Below, piece by piece: positions 22,453-29,662 of a stretch of DNA of 46,643 nt. The stretch is from a virus. Every line of letters begins with the position of its first letter. Positions within the stretch are counted from its first letter, which is position 1. A model generated the notes under the pieces. That model ran no database searches, had not been told where the DNA came from, and saw only the letters and a list, made by a program, of their open reading frames with translations. The stretch spans positions 1-46,643 of IMG/VR virus record IMGVR_UViG_3300044946_000123; one strand, written 5' to 3'. The translations under genes were made by a program, and so were the position numbers.

Positions 22453-23559
22453 ATGGCAATCTTTGGGCTAACAGTCAGCGAGCAAGGCGAGGTAATCCAA
22501 CGCCTCGCTGTCACCACCAAGGTAGCGATCGGTGAAGTCGTCAAGAAGAACGGAAGCACCTACCCGCAAAAGCTGGACCATTTCGTCTTCCTGCGTAAAT
22601 CCGCAAGTTCGCTGGAATGGGAGCCCGATCCCGATCTCATCAAGCATTTCACAGGAACCTGCCGCGAATTCTGGATGATCCTGCTCGACGATCAAATCGA
22701 GAACGTCTTTCGCACGGAGTATGCCTGGTGGACCAAGACGGAGAAAAAATGCTGGGGCGACGGTCGAGTCGCCACACGACGGACGGAGAAGAACCCTAAC
22801 GGCGAAGAGTGGACGCCATGCGGCGAAACCTGTCCCGACCTTGATGCTGGCCGCTGCAAGCCATCGGGTGACCTGTATTTCATTCTGGCCGACTTTCCGC
22901 GCCTGGGAAGCGTTTGCCGGCTGCACACGACCAGTTACCGCTCGATCCGGCAGATTCACTCCGCCCTGGAACAAATCCGCACCGTAACAGGCGGCAGGCT
23001 TGCAGGCATTCGTTGCAAGTTGGTCGTTCGGCCCGAGAAGTCTGCCTACGTCGATCCCAAGGACAGCAAGAAAAAATCCACCACGATTTTTGCGCTCAAC
23101 ATCGAGCTATCCGCCGACGACATGCGATCCCTAATCGGAAAAATGACGGAGCACGCCAAACTCTTCGAGCAGACGCGCCGGCTACTCGGTGACGGTCGCA
23201 AGGTGGAATACGTCGTCGAGGACGAACCGGAAATCGAGCGCGCGCCTGACGTGGCGCAGGAGTTTCATCCGACGGAAGAGACTCGCGAAGTTCAGCAGCC
23301 GGCACGCGCTTCGGCACCTGCAGGAGCTCCGGAGCCGCACACGAACGGCGCTGTCCAGTACGTCACCATGGAGCAGCGCCGCGACCTGTTCAAGATTTGC
23401 GTCGAGGTCGGCTGGAGCAACGAGCAAGTAAAGGACATTCTGCTCTCGTCTTGGAATGTGGACTCCTCGGCAAAAATCCCCGCCGACAAGTACGAAGAGA
23501 TTTGCAGGTTTTTCAAGCGGGAGCAGTACGAGCCGACAGACGCAGATGTGCCCTTCTGA
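22453..23559 (+). CDS. Gp3-like protein (recombination directionality factor-like, zinc-binding)
   Basis: A 368-residue protein preceded by AGGAG. Residues 20-235 match the Gp3-like family named after the phiC31 recombination directionality factor: an N-terminal VAIGEVVKKNGSTYPQKLDH, an acidic WGDGR motif after C100, further cysteines C123, C127 and C135 (PCGETCPDL..GRCKP), and the TTSYRSIRQIHSALEQI...GGRLAGI core. Residues about 305-365 form an extra helical domain after a Pro/Ala linker. In many phages this gene neighbours an exonuclease, as here, so it may act in recombination or as a single-strand DNA-binding protein rather than as an RDF. Confidence 0.7.
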   Translation: MAIFGLTVSEQGEVIQRLAVTTKVAIGEVVKKNGSTYPQKLDHFVFLRKSASSLEWEPDPDLIKHFTGTCREFWMILLDDQIENVFRTEYAWWTKTEKKCWGDGRVATRRTEKNPNGEEWTPCGETCPDLDAGRCKPSGDLYFILADFPRLGSVCRLHTTSYRSIRQIHSALEQIRTVTGGRLAGIRCKLVVRPEKSAYVDPKDSKKKSTTIFALNIELSADDMRSLIGKMTEHAKLFEQTRRLLGDGRKVEYVVEDEPEIERAPDVAQEFHPTEETREVQQPARASAPAGAPEPHTNGAVQYVTMEQRRDLFKICVEVGWSNEQVKDILLSSWNVDSSAKIPADKYEEICRFFKREQYEPTDADVPF

Positions 23560-23562
23560 GCC

Positions 23563-24198
23563 ATGGCGACCACATTCCAATTCGTGCCTGAGACTCACAC
23601 GTACCTGCAGGACGGTCGCGAGGTTCGCTCCGTCACGCAAATTCTCAACGATGTGGGCCTCGTGGACTACTCGCACATTCCCGAGGCAGTGCTGGAACAC
23701 AAGAAGGAAATCGGGACGGCGGCGCACATCGCGGCGCACTACTTCGACGAAGGTGATCTCAATTGGGACACGGTGGACGAGGAAGTTGCGCCCCATGTTC
23801 ACGGCTGGATCAAGTTCAGAGAAGAGACTCGGTTTGCGCCTCGGCTCATCGAGAAGCGGGGGATCGCGACGATTCGCGGCATGTCCTACGGCTACACGCT
23901 TGACCGGGAAGGTGTGTTGAACGGTCGCGACACGCTCATCGAAATCAAATGCACGGCTGGCGTTGAAATCAGTTGGGGGCCGCAGACGGCCGCCTATGAG
24001 CTTCCTCTGCGCAGCCAGGACGGGAAAGCGCGCCAGCGCATCGCCGTCCATCTCGGAAGCGACGGCAGCTACACGCTCGTTCCGTTCAACGACGTTACCG
24101 ATTACAAGGTTTTTGAGTGGGCCTTGGGAATAGAGACTTGGAAACGACTGAAAGGAAAGGTGAGCAAATATGGCTACGGCACTCATATCGCCCGCTGA
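23563..24198 (+). CDS. PD-(D/E)XK exonuclease
   Basis: A 211-residue nuclease with the RecB/Cas4-like order of motifs: GTAAHIAAHYF (51-61), E97 in RLIEKRG, D114 in YTLDREGVLNG, E127-x-K129 in LIEIKC, and the QTAAY motif (141-145). It probably resects double-stranded DNA to start phage recombination. It lies three bases after the Gp3-like gene and overlaps the next gene by 29 bases, forming a recombination module. No C-terminal Cys cluster of true Cas4 is seen. Confidence 0.85.
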   Translation: MATTFQFVPETHTYLQDGREVRSVTQILNDVGLVDYSHIPEAVLEHKKEIGTAAHIAAHYFDEGDLNWDTVDEEVAPHVHGWIKFREETRFAPRLIEKRGIATIRGMSYGYTLDREGVLNGRDTLIEIKCTAGVEISWGPQTAAYELPLRSQDGKARQRIAVHLGSDGSYTLVPFNDVTDYKVFEWALGIETWKRLKGKVSKYGYGTHIAR

Positions 24199-24832
24199 AG
24201 TTGAAAAGTTCGTCCCGCTGGTTGTGTCGCAAGCGGAGCACCTCGCCGTGAAGTCTCCCGACGAGTACGAATACGCTTGCACGTTCCTGCAATTCGTCGC
24301 TACCCGGAAAAAGCAGGTCGATGAAGTTTTCGATCCCATCGTCACCAAGGCCCACGCGGCGCACAAGGAAGCGGTCGCGCAGAAGAAGAAGTTTATGGAC
24401 CCCCTGGTCGCCGCGGAAATCTCGGTCAAGGGCAAGGTGTCCATGTTCCGGATGGAGCAGGAGCGCATCCGGCGCGCCGAGGAGCAACGCATCGCCGACG
24501 AGGCCAAGAAAGAGGCGGACGAGCGGGCGTTAGCAGAAGCGACGGCACTCGAAGCCAGTGGCGACTCCGACCTGGCCGACATGGTTCTGCAGAACGCTGC
24601 GGAAGCTCCCGCGCCAGTGGTGGTGCTGGAAAGTTCCGTGCCCAAGCAGGACGGGATCTCCAAGCGAGTCAATTGGCGCTACGAGGTTGTAGACGAGACG
24701 AAAGTCCCGCGTGAGTTCATGGTCCCGAGCGATTTGAAGATTGGCGCGGTGGTGCGGTCGCAAAAGGGGCTTACGAAGATTCCAGGTGTACGTGTTTGGT
24801 CGGAAGAAACGGTCAGCGTTCGGAGTAGGTAA
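24170..24832 (+). CDS. Conserved recombination-module companion protein
   Basis: A 220-residue protein starting inside the exonuclease gene (ATG at 24170, AGGTGAG upstream). Residues 1-140 are a long charged helix or coiled coil (RKKQVDEVFDPIVTKAHAAH, QERIRRAEEQRIADEAKKEA). Residues 155-215 form a conserved C-terminal domain with ISKRVNWRYEVVDETKVPRE and KGLTKIPGVRVWSEE. This layout is common in phages next to recombinases and single-strand annealing systems, but no activity is established. The gene ends exactly where a structured non-coding stretch begins. Confidence 0.7.
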   Translation: MATALISPAEVEKFVPLVVSQAEHLAVKSPDEYEYACTFLQFVATRKKQVDEVFDPIVTKAHAAHKEAVAQKKKFMDPLVAAEISVKGKVSMFRMEQERIRRAEEQRIADEAKKEADERALAEATALEASGDSDLADMVLQNAAEAPAPVVVLESSVPKQDGISKRVNWRYEVVDETKVPREFMVPSDLKIGAVVRSQKGLTKIPGVRVWSEETVSVRSR

Positions 24833-24973
24833 CAGTTTTCCGCGTTTGGTCCCAAGCCAGGATGACCCCCGCCGAGCCGGCGCGGCGAGCGCGGAAGAAA
24901 GCGCCGGCAAAACTGTGAGGCCTTGCTCTGGATCGTGGATGCAAGCGAGAAGGGGAACGGATCGAGGCCTCAC
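24832..24973 (+). ncRNA. Candidate structured RNA with two adjacent long-range helices
   Basis: Helix 1 pairs ACAGTTTT (24832-24839) with AAAACTGT (24909-24916) and continues inward as CCGCG/CGCGG (24840-24844, 24890-24894), with inner hairpins TTGG/CCAA and CGCCG/CGGCG. Helix 2 pairs GTGAGGCCT (24915-24923) with AGGCCTCAC (24965-24973) and holds a TTGC/GCAA hairpin. The two outer helices abut. It begins at the stop codon of the companion gene and ends 37 bases before the KTSC gene start. No T-tract follows. No known family recognised. Confidence 0.5.
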
Positions 24974-25010
24974 TCAAGAATTGTTTGAGAGGTAAATCGA
25001 AAGGAGCCTT

Positions 25011-25280
25011 ATGGAACGTACACCTGTATCTAGCAGCCAAATTCTGTCTGTGGGATATGCCCCAGAGAGCCGGGTCTTGGAGGTTGAATTCAAGCGGAAG
25101 GGCGAGGCTCCTGGCGGGGTTTACGACTATTTCGACGTGGAGCCCGAGCAGCACAAGGCTTTTATGGAAGCGGAGAGCCTCGGCAAACACTTCGGTACTT
25201 CGATTAGGGGCAAATATCGCTTCGCGAAGGTCGTTCCCGAACCGCCGGCGGAGGAAGCGGCGAAAGGCGACGCCGCATGA
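25011..25280 (+). CDS. KTSC-domain protein
   Basis: An 89-residue protein with AAAGGAG upstream. It matches the KTSC domain: SSSQILSVGYAPESRVLEVE at the start, VYDYFDVEPEQH in the middle, and SLGKHFGTSIRGKYRF at the end, with the S-x-G-x-(Y/H)-F and final aromatic conserved. In the family a terminal KTSC motif gives the name; here the matching segment differs. The domain's function is unknown; it is often found in phage recombination regions and next to lysyl-tRNA synthetase in hosts. Confidence 0.75.
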   Translation: MERTPVSSSQILSVGYAPESRVLEVEFKRKGEAPGGVYDYFDVEPEQHKAFMEAESLGKHFGTSIRGKYRFAKVVPEPPAEEAAKGDAA

Positions 25281-25531
25281 CCGCCTTCGAGGGATTCGCC
25301 GAGGCCATGAACCAGCTCAAGGGCGAGGCGGAAACGGCCTTGCTCGCCATCTACGAGACTCCCGAGGGCTGCGCGCGGGAAGTGACTCGCGTGCTCGCCA
25401 AGATCAAATCGACCTGCGGGAATGAGAGCACCATCGCGGTCTTTCTGGCCTGCGCGCAGATCATCGTGACTATGACGCGGGAGCGGGTTGCCTTAGCGGT
25501 GAAGGCGGAGCAGAAATCAACGGGGGCGTGA
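25277..25531 (+). CDS. Hypothetical small helical protein
   Basis: An 84-residue helical protein (MTAFEGFAEAMNQLKGEAET...). Its ATG overlaps the TGA of the KTSC gene. It contains two cysteines and a hydrophobic helix (AVFLACAQIIVTMTRERVAL). No family recognised. Confidence 0.6.
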   Translation: MTAFEGFAEAMNQLKGEAETALLAIYETPEGCAREVTRVLAKIKSTCGNESTIAVFLACAQIIVTMTRERVALAVKAEQKSTGA

Positions 25532-25535
25532 ACTC

Positions 25536-26396
25536 GTGAGTTTTTGGCATTGGATCATCGACGACCTAAATTTGACGCACTCAGAGAAATTTGTGTCTCT
25601 CATTTTAGTTAGACACCAGAACAAGGAAGGGAAGTGCTGGCCATCGATTGAACGCATCTCGGCGCTTTCAGGTTTTAACGTGCGTCACGTCAGGCGCATC
25701 CTGCGGTCCCTGGAAAAGAAGGGTTATCTGGACTCAATAAGCCGTACCGGGGCAACCACAGTGTACAGGCTTCGCGAGACAGCCTCGCAAATGAAACTCT
25801 TAGACCTCCCAACGAAAACGGTTGTCGGCGACTGCTATCTCTGCCGAGGGCCTATCTACGCTGGAGAGTCAACAGAGATCGATCACGTCATCCCGCGAAG
25901 CGCTGGAGGTGGTAATCATTTTTCAAACAAAAGACGTGTGCACCGTAACTGCAATCAAATCAAAGGACAATACCGTTTAAGGGAGGACATTTCCGACAAG
26001 GATAGATTTCCACAGGGGGCGGACATTTCCGACGGGGGGGGCGGACATTTCGCTTTGGGTGCAGGTACCGGAAATGTCCCCCAGAAGCCGGTCAATGAAG
26101 CCGTAAAAGATAAAACCCCGCGCGATGACCCTGCGCGGCTCTCCCCCCACCTTTCCGAGCAGGAGCAAAGAAAAAAAATCGAAGGCCGCGAGCGCCGAGT
26201 GATGCAGGAAGTCGAGGGCCTGCGGGAGTCTATGGCTGGCATGGGGCCTGGCTGCGAGCCTGGAATTACGCGGGGCGTCCAGCAGATCGCCGCAAAGATG
26301 AAAACCTTAGAGCCGCTCTCCGAGGCCGAATACGAGCGCCGAAAGCAGACGCAGCAAGCCGCCCTTAGAGTGAAATTTCCAGAGGCGTTTCGATGA
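25536..26396 (+). CDS. Replication-initiator-like winged-helix protein with embedded HNH motif
   Basis: A 286-residue protein from a GTG start. Residues 1-80 are a winged-helix domain of the HTH_36 type (CWPSIERISALSGFNVRHVR, then RILRSLEKKGYLDSI), the kind seen in phage replication initiators. Residues 98-145 are an HNH motif: C100 and C103, IDHVIPRSAGG with H117, and HRNCNQIKG with C139. Residues 155-180 are Gly-rich, as in the GGG linkers of O-like proteins. The C-terminus is charged and helical. The gene holds four iteron-like repeats (25985-26079). The HNH may be an inserted homing module; nuclease activity is inferred. Confidence 0.7.
   Translation: MSFWHWIIDDLNLTHSEKFVSLILVRHQNKEGKCWPSIERISALSGFNVRHVRRILRSLEKKGYLDSISRTGATTVYRLRETASQMKLLDLPTKTVVGDCYLCRGPIYAGESTEIDHVIPRSAGGGNHFSNKRRVHRNCNQIKGQYRLREDISDKDRFPQGADISDGGGGHFALGAGTGNVPQKPVNEAVKDKTPRDDPARLSPHLSEQEQRKKIEGRERRVMQEVEGLRESMAGMGPGCEPGITRGVQQIAAKMKTLEPLSEAEYERRKQTQQAALRVKFPEAFR
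25985..26079. repeat. Iteron-like repeats, probable replication origin
   Basis: GGACATTTCCG occurs at 25985-25995 and 26021-26031 (both extended to GGACATTTCCGAC), with a partial GGACATTTCG at 26043-26052 and an inverted CGGAAATGTCC at 26069-26079. Four copies in 95 bases inside the initiator-like gene match the lambda O arrangement, where origin iterons lie within the initiator gene. Direct protein-level repeats could explain part of it, but the inverted copy cannot be explained by coding. Confidence 0.6.
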
Positions 26397-26596
26397 CCGC
26401 GAGCGACGACGAGCGTTACCGGATTCAAAAGTTGAGGGCCATCCTGCGCGAGAACCACGTCACGCCAGAGGACGCGAGGAAGGAAGATCGCAGCGGGCCA
26501 GAGGCGGCACGGCGGGAAGAGTGGGCCCGTCGGCCATGTTGGAAGATCAAGCGCAGCCGCGAGCGCGGAATCTCGGTACAAGGAGAATCGACATGA
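26393..26596 (+). CDS. Hypothetical basic protein
   Basis: A 67-residue protein (MTASDDERYRIQKLRAILRE...), very rich in Arg, Glu and Lys. The ATG overlaps the previous TGA. It overlaps the next gene's start. Helical throughout, with no recognised family; small size makes it the less secure of its neighbours. Confidence 0.5.
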   Translation: MTASDDERYRIQKLRAILRENHVTPEDARKEDRSGPEAARREEWARRPCWKIKRSRERGISVQGEST

Positions 26597-26901
26597 AAAC
26601 GTACAGACAGGGAGATCTACTTTTCAAAGAAGTGAAAGCAATTCCGGCCGGTGATTGGAAGAAGCGCAAAACCGGTCACATCCTCGAAGGCGAGGCGACA
26701 GGTCACATTCATCGCCTCGCCGATCTTGAAGCTGCAGAAGTTCTTGAATGCGGCGAAGGCCTCTGTCTCACCGTCACCGCGGAGGGCGGGGTCGCGATCG
26801 TGCACGAAGATCACGGCACGCTGACGCTGCCAGCGGGCAATTACGAAGTCGTTCGCCAGCGAGAGTACAGCCCTGAAGCCATTCGCAACGTTGCAGACTG
26901 A
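26593..26901 (+). CDS. Conserved protein paired with the DUF6745-like gene
   Basis: A 102-residue beta-rich protein with AGGAG upstream. It has a recognisable layout: MKTYRQGDLLFKEVKAIPAG at the start, GHILEGEATGHIHRLADLEA in the middle and VAIVHEDHGTLTLPAGNYEV with QREYSPEAI at the end. Proteins with MxTYRQGDVLL, GEVTGHxHR, HEEHGxIxLPAGxYxV and QREYxP are widespread in phages and bacterial islands and, from memory, often precede a DUF6745 gene, as here. Function unknown; conserved His residues (GHIHR, VHEDHG) may be catalytic or metal-binding. Confidence 0.7.
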   Translation: MKTYRQGDLLFKEVKAIPAGDWKKRKTGHILEGEATGHIHRLADLEAAEVLECGEGLCLTVTAEGGVAIVHEDHGTLTLPAGNYEVVRQREYSPEAIRNVAD

Positions 26902-26909
26902 GGTCGCTA

Positions 26910-28031
26910 ATGCCGAAACGAATCACAGCTCTGACAAAAGATCAGGAAAGCCGCTTCTCCCAGTACGTCCAAATGTACACAAAGATCGGCCTTTGTTGCG
27001 ATGAGGCGGACTGGGAGAAGTTCGAGGACGGCGTGCGGCGCTGCTACCAATATACCAAGCTCGAGCCGCCGAAAGTTTTTGTGCGCGTGGAATCTCCAAT
27101 CGTTCTCGCATTTGCTGCGTCAATCGCAGCTTATGTGATTGCGGAGCTTCAAGAGTCTGGGAAAAATAAAAAAGCGGCCGTTCGCTCGGCCGTTCGCTCG
27201 GCCGTTCGCTCGGCCGTTGACTCGGCCGTTGGCTCGGCCGTTCGCTCGGCCGTTCGCTCGGCCGTTCGCTCGGCCGTTCGCTCGGCCGTTCGCTCGGCCG
27301 TTCGCTCGGCCGTTGACTCGGCCGTTGACTCGGCCGTTGGCTCGGCCGTTGACTCGGCCGTTTACTCGGCCGTTGGCTCGGCCGTTGGCTCGGCCTGGCC
27401 ATACTACCTGGGCGGCCAGTTTTGGGTCTCCTGGCAAGGTTTCTGCGCATTCCTTCGCGACGTTTGCAAATTGGAATTCGACTCCGATATTTGGGGTCGT
27501 GAAAAAGCCTACGCGGACGCGCAAACTTCCGCCGGCTGGTGGTGGCCGCACAAAGATTTTGTGATGGTCTGCAACCGGCCGGAATTCATCAGGCGTGACG
27601 AGCAGGGGAGACTTCACTCCGACCGCAGCATGTCTATCCGCTTCCGCGACGGCTGGGGGTTGTATCACTGGCACGGCGTCGAAGTGAATAGGGAAATCAT
27701 CCTCGAGCCGTGGAAGCTCACGGCCAAACAAGCCCTCGACGAGAAAAACGCTGAAGTCCGCCGCGTCATGATCGACCGAATCGGCATGAAGCGATTTATT
27801 CAGGAATCCAGCGCGCGCGAAGTGCACAGGCACGACAGAGGCACACTTTTTGAGATTGGGCTTGGCGACGATCCCGAGCGCGTGCTGAAAGTAGTGCAAG
27901 TAGTTTGTCCATCAACGGAGCGCCGCTATTTTCTTCGCGTTCCACCGCAAATCACCCGCGCCGATGATGCAGTTGCGTGGAGCTTTGGATTTGAACTGGC
28001 GAAAGACTACAAGCCGCTGGCGGAGACTTAG
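26910..28031 (+). CDS. DUF6745-like protein with 18 tetrapeptide repeats
   Basis: A 373-residue protein with GAGGTCG upstream. Residues 1-85 are an N-terminal helical region. Residues 90-161 are 18 copies of AVxS (x is R, D, G or Y) encoded by a 12-bp repeat. Residues 165-270 are rich in Trp (WPYYLGGQFWVSWQGFCAFL, WGLYHWHGVEVNREI). Residues 285-373 match the C-terminus of DUF6745 proteins: RVMIDRIGMKRFIQ, a DRGTLFEI strand, and RRYFLRVPPQITRADDAVAW. Related proteins carry VxDQ-type tetrapeptide repeats at the same place. The function is unknown; the repeat may form a helical stalk or solenoid. Confidence 0.65.
   Translation: MPKRITALTKDQESRFSQYVQMYTKIGLCCDEADWEKFEDGVRRCYQYTKLEPPKVFVRVESPIVLAFAASIAAYVIAELQESGKNKKAAVRSAVRSAVRSAVDSAVGSAVRSAVRSAVRSAVRSAVRSAVRSAVDSAVDSAVGSAVDSAVYSAVGSAVGSAWPYYLGGQFWVSWQGFCAFLRDVCKLEFDSDIWGREKAYADAQTSAGWWWPHKDFVMVCNRPEFIRRDEQGRLHSDRSMSIRFRDGWGLYHWHGVEVNREIILEPWKLTAKQALDEKNAEVRRVMIDRIGMKRFIQESSAREVHRHDRGTLFEIGLGDDPERVLKVVQVVCPSTERRYFLRVPPQITRADDAVAWSFGFELAKDYKPLAET
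27177..27392 (+). repeat. 18 tandem 12-bp repeats (GCCGTTNNCTCG)
   Basis: Eighteen in-register units of 12 bases, differing only at two to three positions that change the fourth residue (CGC, GAC, GGC or TAC). The array has no stop codon in any frame on either strand. Near identity at synonymous positions points to recent slippage or unequal recombination and to copy number that may vary between phage individuals. Confidence 0.9.
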
Positions 28032-28054
28032 CCGCTCGGCGCTGAGGGGAAACA

Positions 28055-28264
28055 ATGACAACTGTTTGCGCCGGCTGCGGCTGCACCGACACGCGCCCCT
28101 GCGTCAACCTGGCCGGCCAGACCTGCCGCTGGACGACGCAAGAGTCCGAGGAAGCCGCCGGCACGTTTTTCGGTGGCCGCAAGCGTGCGGGCCTGTGCTC
28201 GTTTTGCGCGGCGAAACCGCTCGATGAGCTACTCGCGCGGCAGGAGGGAGTGATTTCACTATGA
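28055..28264 (+). CDS. Small Cys-rich zinc protein
   Basis: A 69-residue protein with GAGGGG upstream. It has seven cysteines in the pattern CAGCGCTDTRPC, CRW and GLCSFC, which recurs in small phage proteins (CxxCGCT..RPC....G..C.W...GLCS.C). It probably binds one or two zinc ions. Function unknown; its stop overlaps the next start by ATGA. Confidence 0.7.
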   Translation: MTTVCAGCGCTDTRPCVNLAGQTCRWTTQESEEAAGTFFGGRKRAGLCSFCAAKPLDELLARQEGVISL

Positions 28265-28917
28265 TCTCGCGCTACCCGTTGACCTGGCCCGATGGCTGGA
28301 AGCGAGTCGAGGACCGCCAGAGGGCGCGCTTCGGAAAACAAACGACATACTACAGCGAAAGTTTGAAAACGACGATGTCTGGCGGGAAGAAAAATCTCAC
28401 CGTTTCCGAGGCTGTAAAAAGAATTCTCGGCGAGCTTGAGCGCATGAATGTCTCTGATGGGGACGCGATTATCAGCTCGAATGTGCCGACCAGACTCGAC
28501 GGCCTGCCGTACTCGAATGCGGCCGAGCCAAAAGATCCGGGCGCCGCCGTTTACTGGAAGATTGGCGAAAAAAAGCAGTGCATGGCAATCGACATCTACG
28601 ATCGCGTCGCCGACAACCTGGCTGCCATCGCGGCGACGCTTTGGGCGTTGCGGGCAATCGAGCGGCACGGGGGCGCGGCAATCCTAGAAAGGGCATTCCG
28701 CGGCTTTACGGCCCTGCCCGAGCGCGCCAGCGGCAAGTCTTGGCGCGAGGTGCTCCAATTCCCGCGGCTCACGACGCCGACGGCGGAAATGGTCAAGGAC
28801 CACTTTCGCGACATCGCAGCAAAGGTCCACCCGGACAAAGAAGGCGGCTCGCGCGAGGCCTTCGAGGAATTGATGTGGGCGCGCGAGATGGCTTTGATGG
28901 AGTTAAATTCGCGTTGA
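28261..28917 (+). CDS. J-domain-containing phage protein
   Basis: A 218-residue protein of a widespread phage family. Residues 1-165 form the conserved N-terminal part (RYPLTWPDGWKR, AIISSNVPTRLDGLPYSN, PGAAVYWKIGEKKQCMAIDI, DRVADNLAAIAATLWALRAI, FRGFTALP). Residues 176-215 are a J domain with the HPDK motif at 190-193 and GGSREAFEELMWARE after it. J domains stimulate the ATPase of host DnaK, so this protein may recruit the chaperone to phage replication or assembly, as lambda P and T4-type factors do by other means. The partner is not known. Confidence 0.8.
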   Translation: MISRYPLTWPDGWKRVEDRQRARFGKQTTYYSESLKTTMSGGKKNLTVSEAVKRILGELERMNVSDGDAIISSNVPTRLDGLPYSNAAEPKDPGAAVYWKIGEKKQCMAIDIYDRVADNLAAIAATLWALRAIERHGGAAILERAFRGFTALPERASGKSWREVLQFPRLTTPTAEMVKDHFRDIAAKVHPDKEGGSREAFEELMWAREMALMELNSR

Positions 28918-28931
28918 GAAAGGGAAAAACG

Positions 28932-29372
28932 ATGCCCACCGAAGTCGAACGAATCGAAACGCACCACCTGCGGCACGATTTCACCGAGGACGAGCTCAAG
29001 GAATTCTCGCGGACGATGGCTCGCGAAGCCCAAGATCTCGCCGCTGCCGAGGACCAGAAGAAAGTCGCCGTGGCCCAATTTGCGGAGGAAATAGCCCGCC
29101 ACAGGTCGATCGTCGGGCAGATGGCCCGGAACATCAACAACGGCTACGAGATGCGCCTAGTGCCCTGCGCTCTGCTGCTGGATACCCCTGTACGCGGCAC
29201 TGCGAGCCTTTGCCGCAAGGATACGGGCGAAGTCTTTCGCGAGCGGGTCATGAACGAGCAGGAGATGCGCGACCAGGCGCAGACGCGGCTACCCCTTGAG
29301 GAGCCCGCGAAACCGCCAGACAAAGGCCCGGAGAAGCCGCCCAAGGCGAAGGCGGCTAAGGGGGGGAAATGA
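28932..29372 (+). CDS. Conserved hypothetical phage protein
   Basis: A 146-residue protein from ATG 28932. It has a charged helical N-terminal half with a coiled coil (TEDELKEFSRTMAREAQDLA, AEEIARHRSIVGQMARNINN), a short beta region with cysteines (RLVPCALLL...TASLCRKDTGEVFRERVM) and a Pro/Lys-rich tail. This organisation is common in phage early clusters, but the role is unknown. Its TGA overlaps the next ATG. Confidence 0.65.
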   Translation: MPTEVERIETHHLRHDFTEDELKEFSRTMAREAQDLAAAEDQKKVAVAQFAEEIARHRSIVGQMARNINNGYEMRLVPCALLLDTPVRGTASLCRKDTGEVFRERVMNEQEMRDQAQTRLPLEEPAKPPDKGPEKPPKAKAAKGGK

Positions 29373-29632
29373 ACTTCGGGCCGATGGATGATGAGCAAGA
29401 TCAGCAGGCGACAAAAACAATCGCTGAAGTGCTGAATATCGCGGAGAAGAAAGAAGAGGCGAAGGATAGGATGCGACCTTTCTTGGAGTCAAGACTGGCA
29501 ACCGAGACTTGCTACAGTTGCGGCGTCGTATTCGGAATGCCGGAGATTTTTAAAGAAAATCGCCTAAAGGATCATCGGTTGTTTTACTGCCCCAACGGGC
29601 ACGGTCAATATTATCTCGGCAAACAGGCGTAG
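29369..29632 (+). CDS. Zinc-ribbon protein
   Basis: An 87-residue protein with a C-terminal zinc-binding unit CYSCGVVFGMPEIFKENRLK then HRLFYCPNGHGQYYLG. The pattern C-x2-CG...F..P.......R..D...FYCPNGH is well known in small phage proteins and should bind zinc through C-x2-C and C-x3-H. The N-terminus is a charged helix. Function unknown. Confidence 0.7.
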   Translation: MNFGPMDDEQDQQATKTIAEVLNIAEKKEEAKDRMRPFLESRLATETCYSCGVVFGMPEIFKENRLKDHRLFYCPNGHGQYYLGKQA

Positions 29633-29662
29633 ATGGGCACTCAGAGCCGTGAGGGGGCAGCA

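Noticed and set aside
23182-24672. Very long - strand open frame (nearly 500 codons) under the recombination module
   Set aside because: It is antisense to the Gp3-like gene, the exonuclease and the companion protein, which have recognisable motifs and ribosome sites. High-GC sequence often leaves such frames open.
26923-27899. Antisense frames through the tandem repeat (RPSQ/RPSE and RANG/RVNG repeats)
   Set aside because: They are products of the 12-bp repeat, which has no stop in any frame; the + strand frame has family similarity on both sides.
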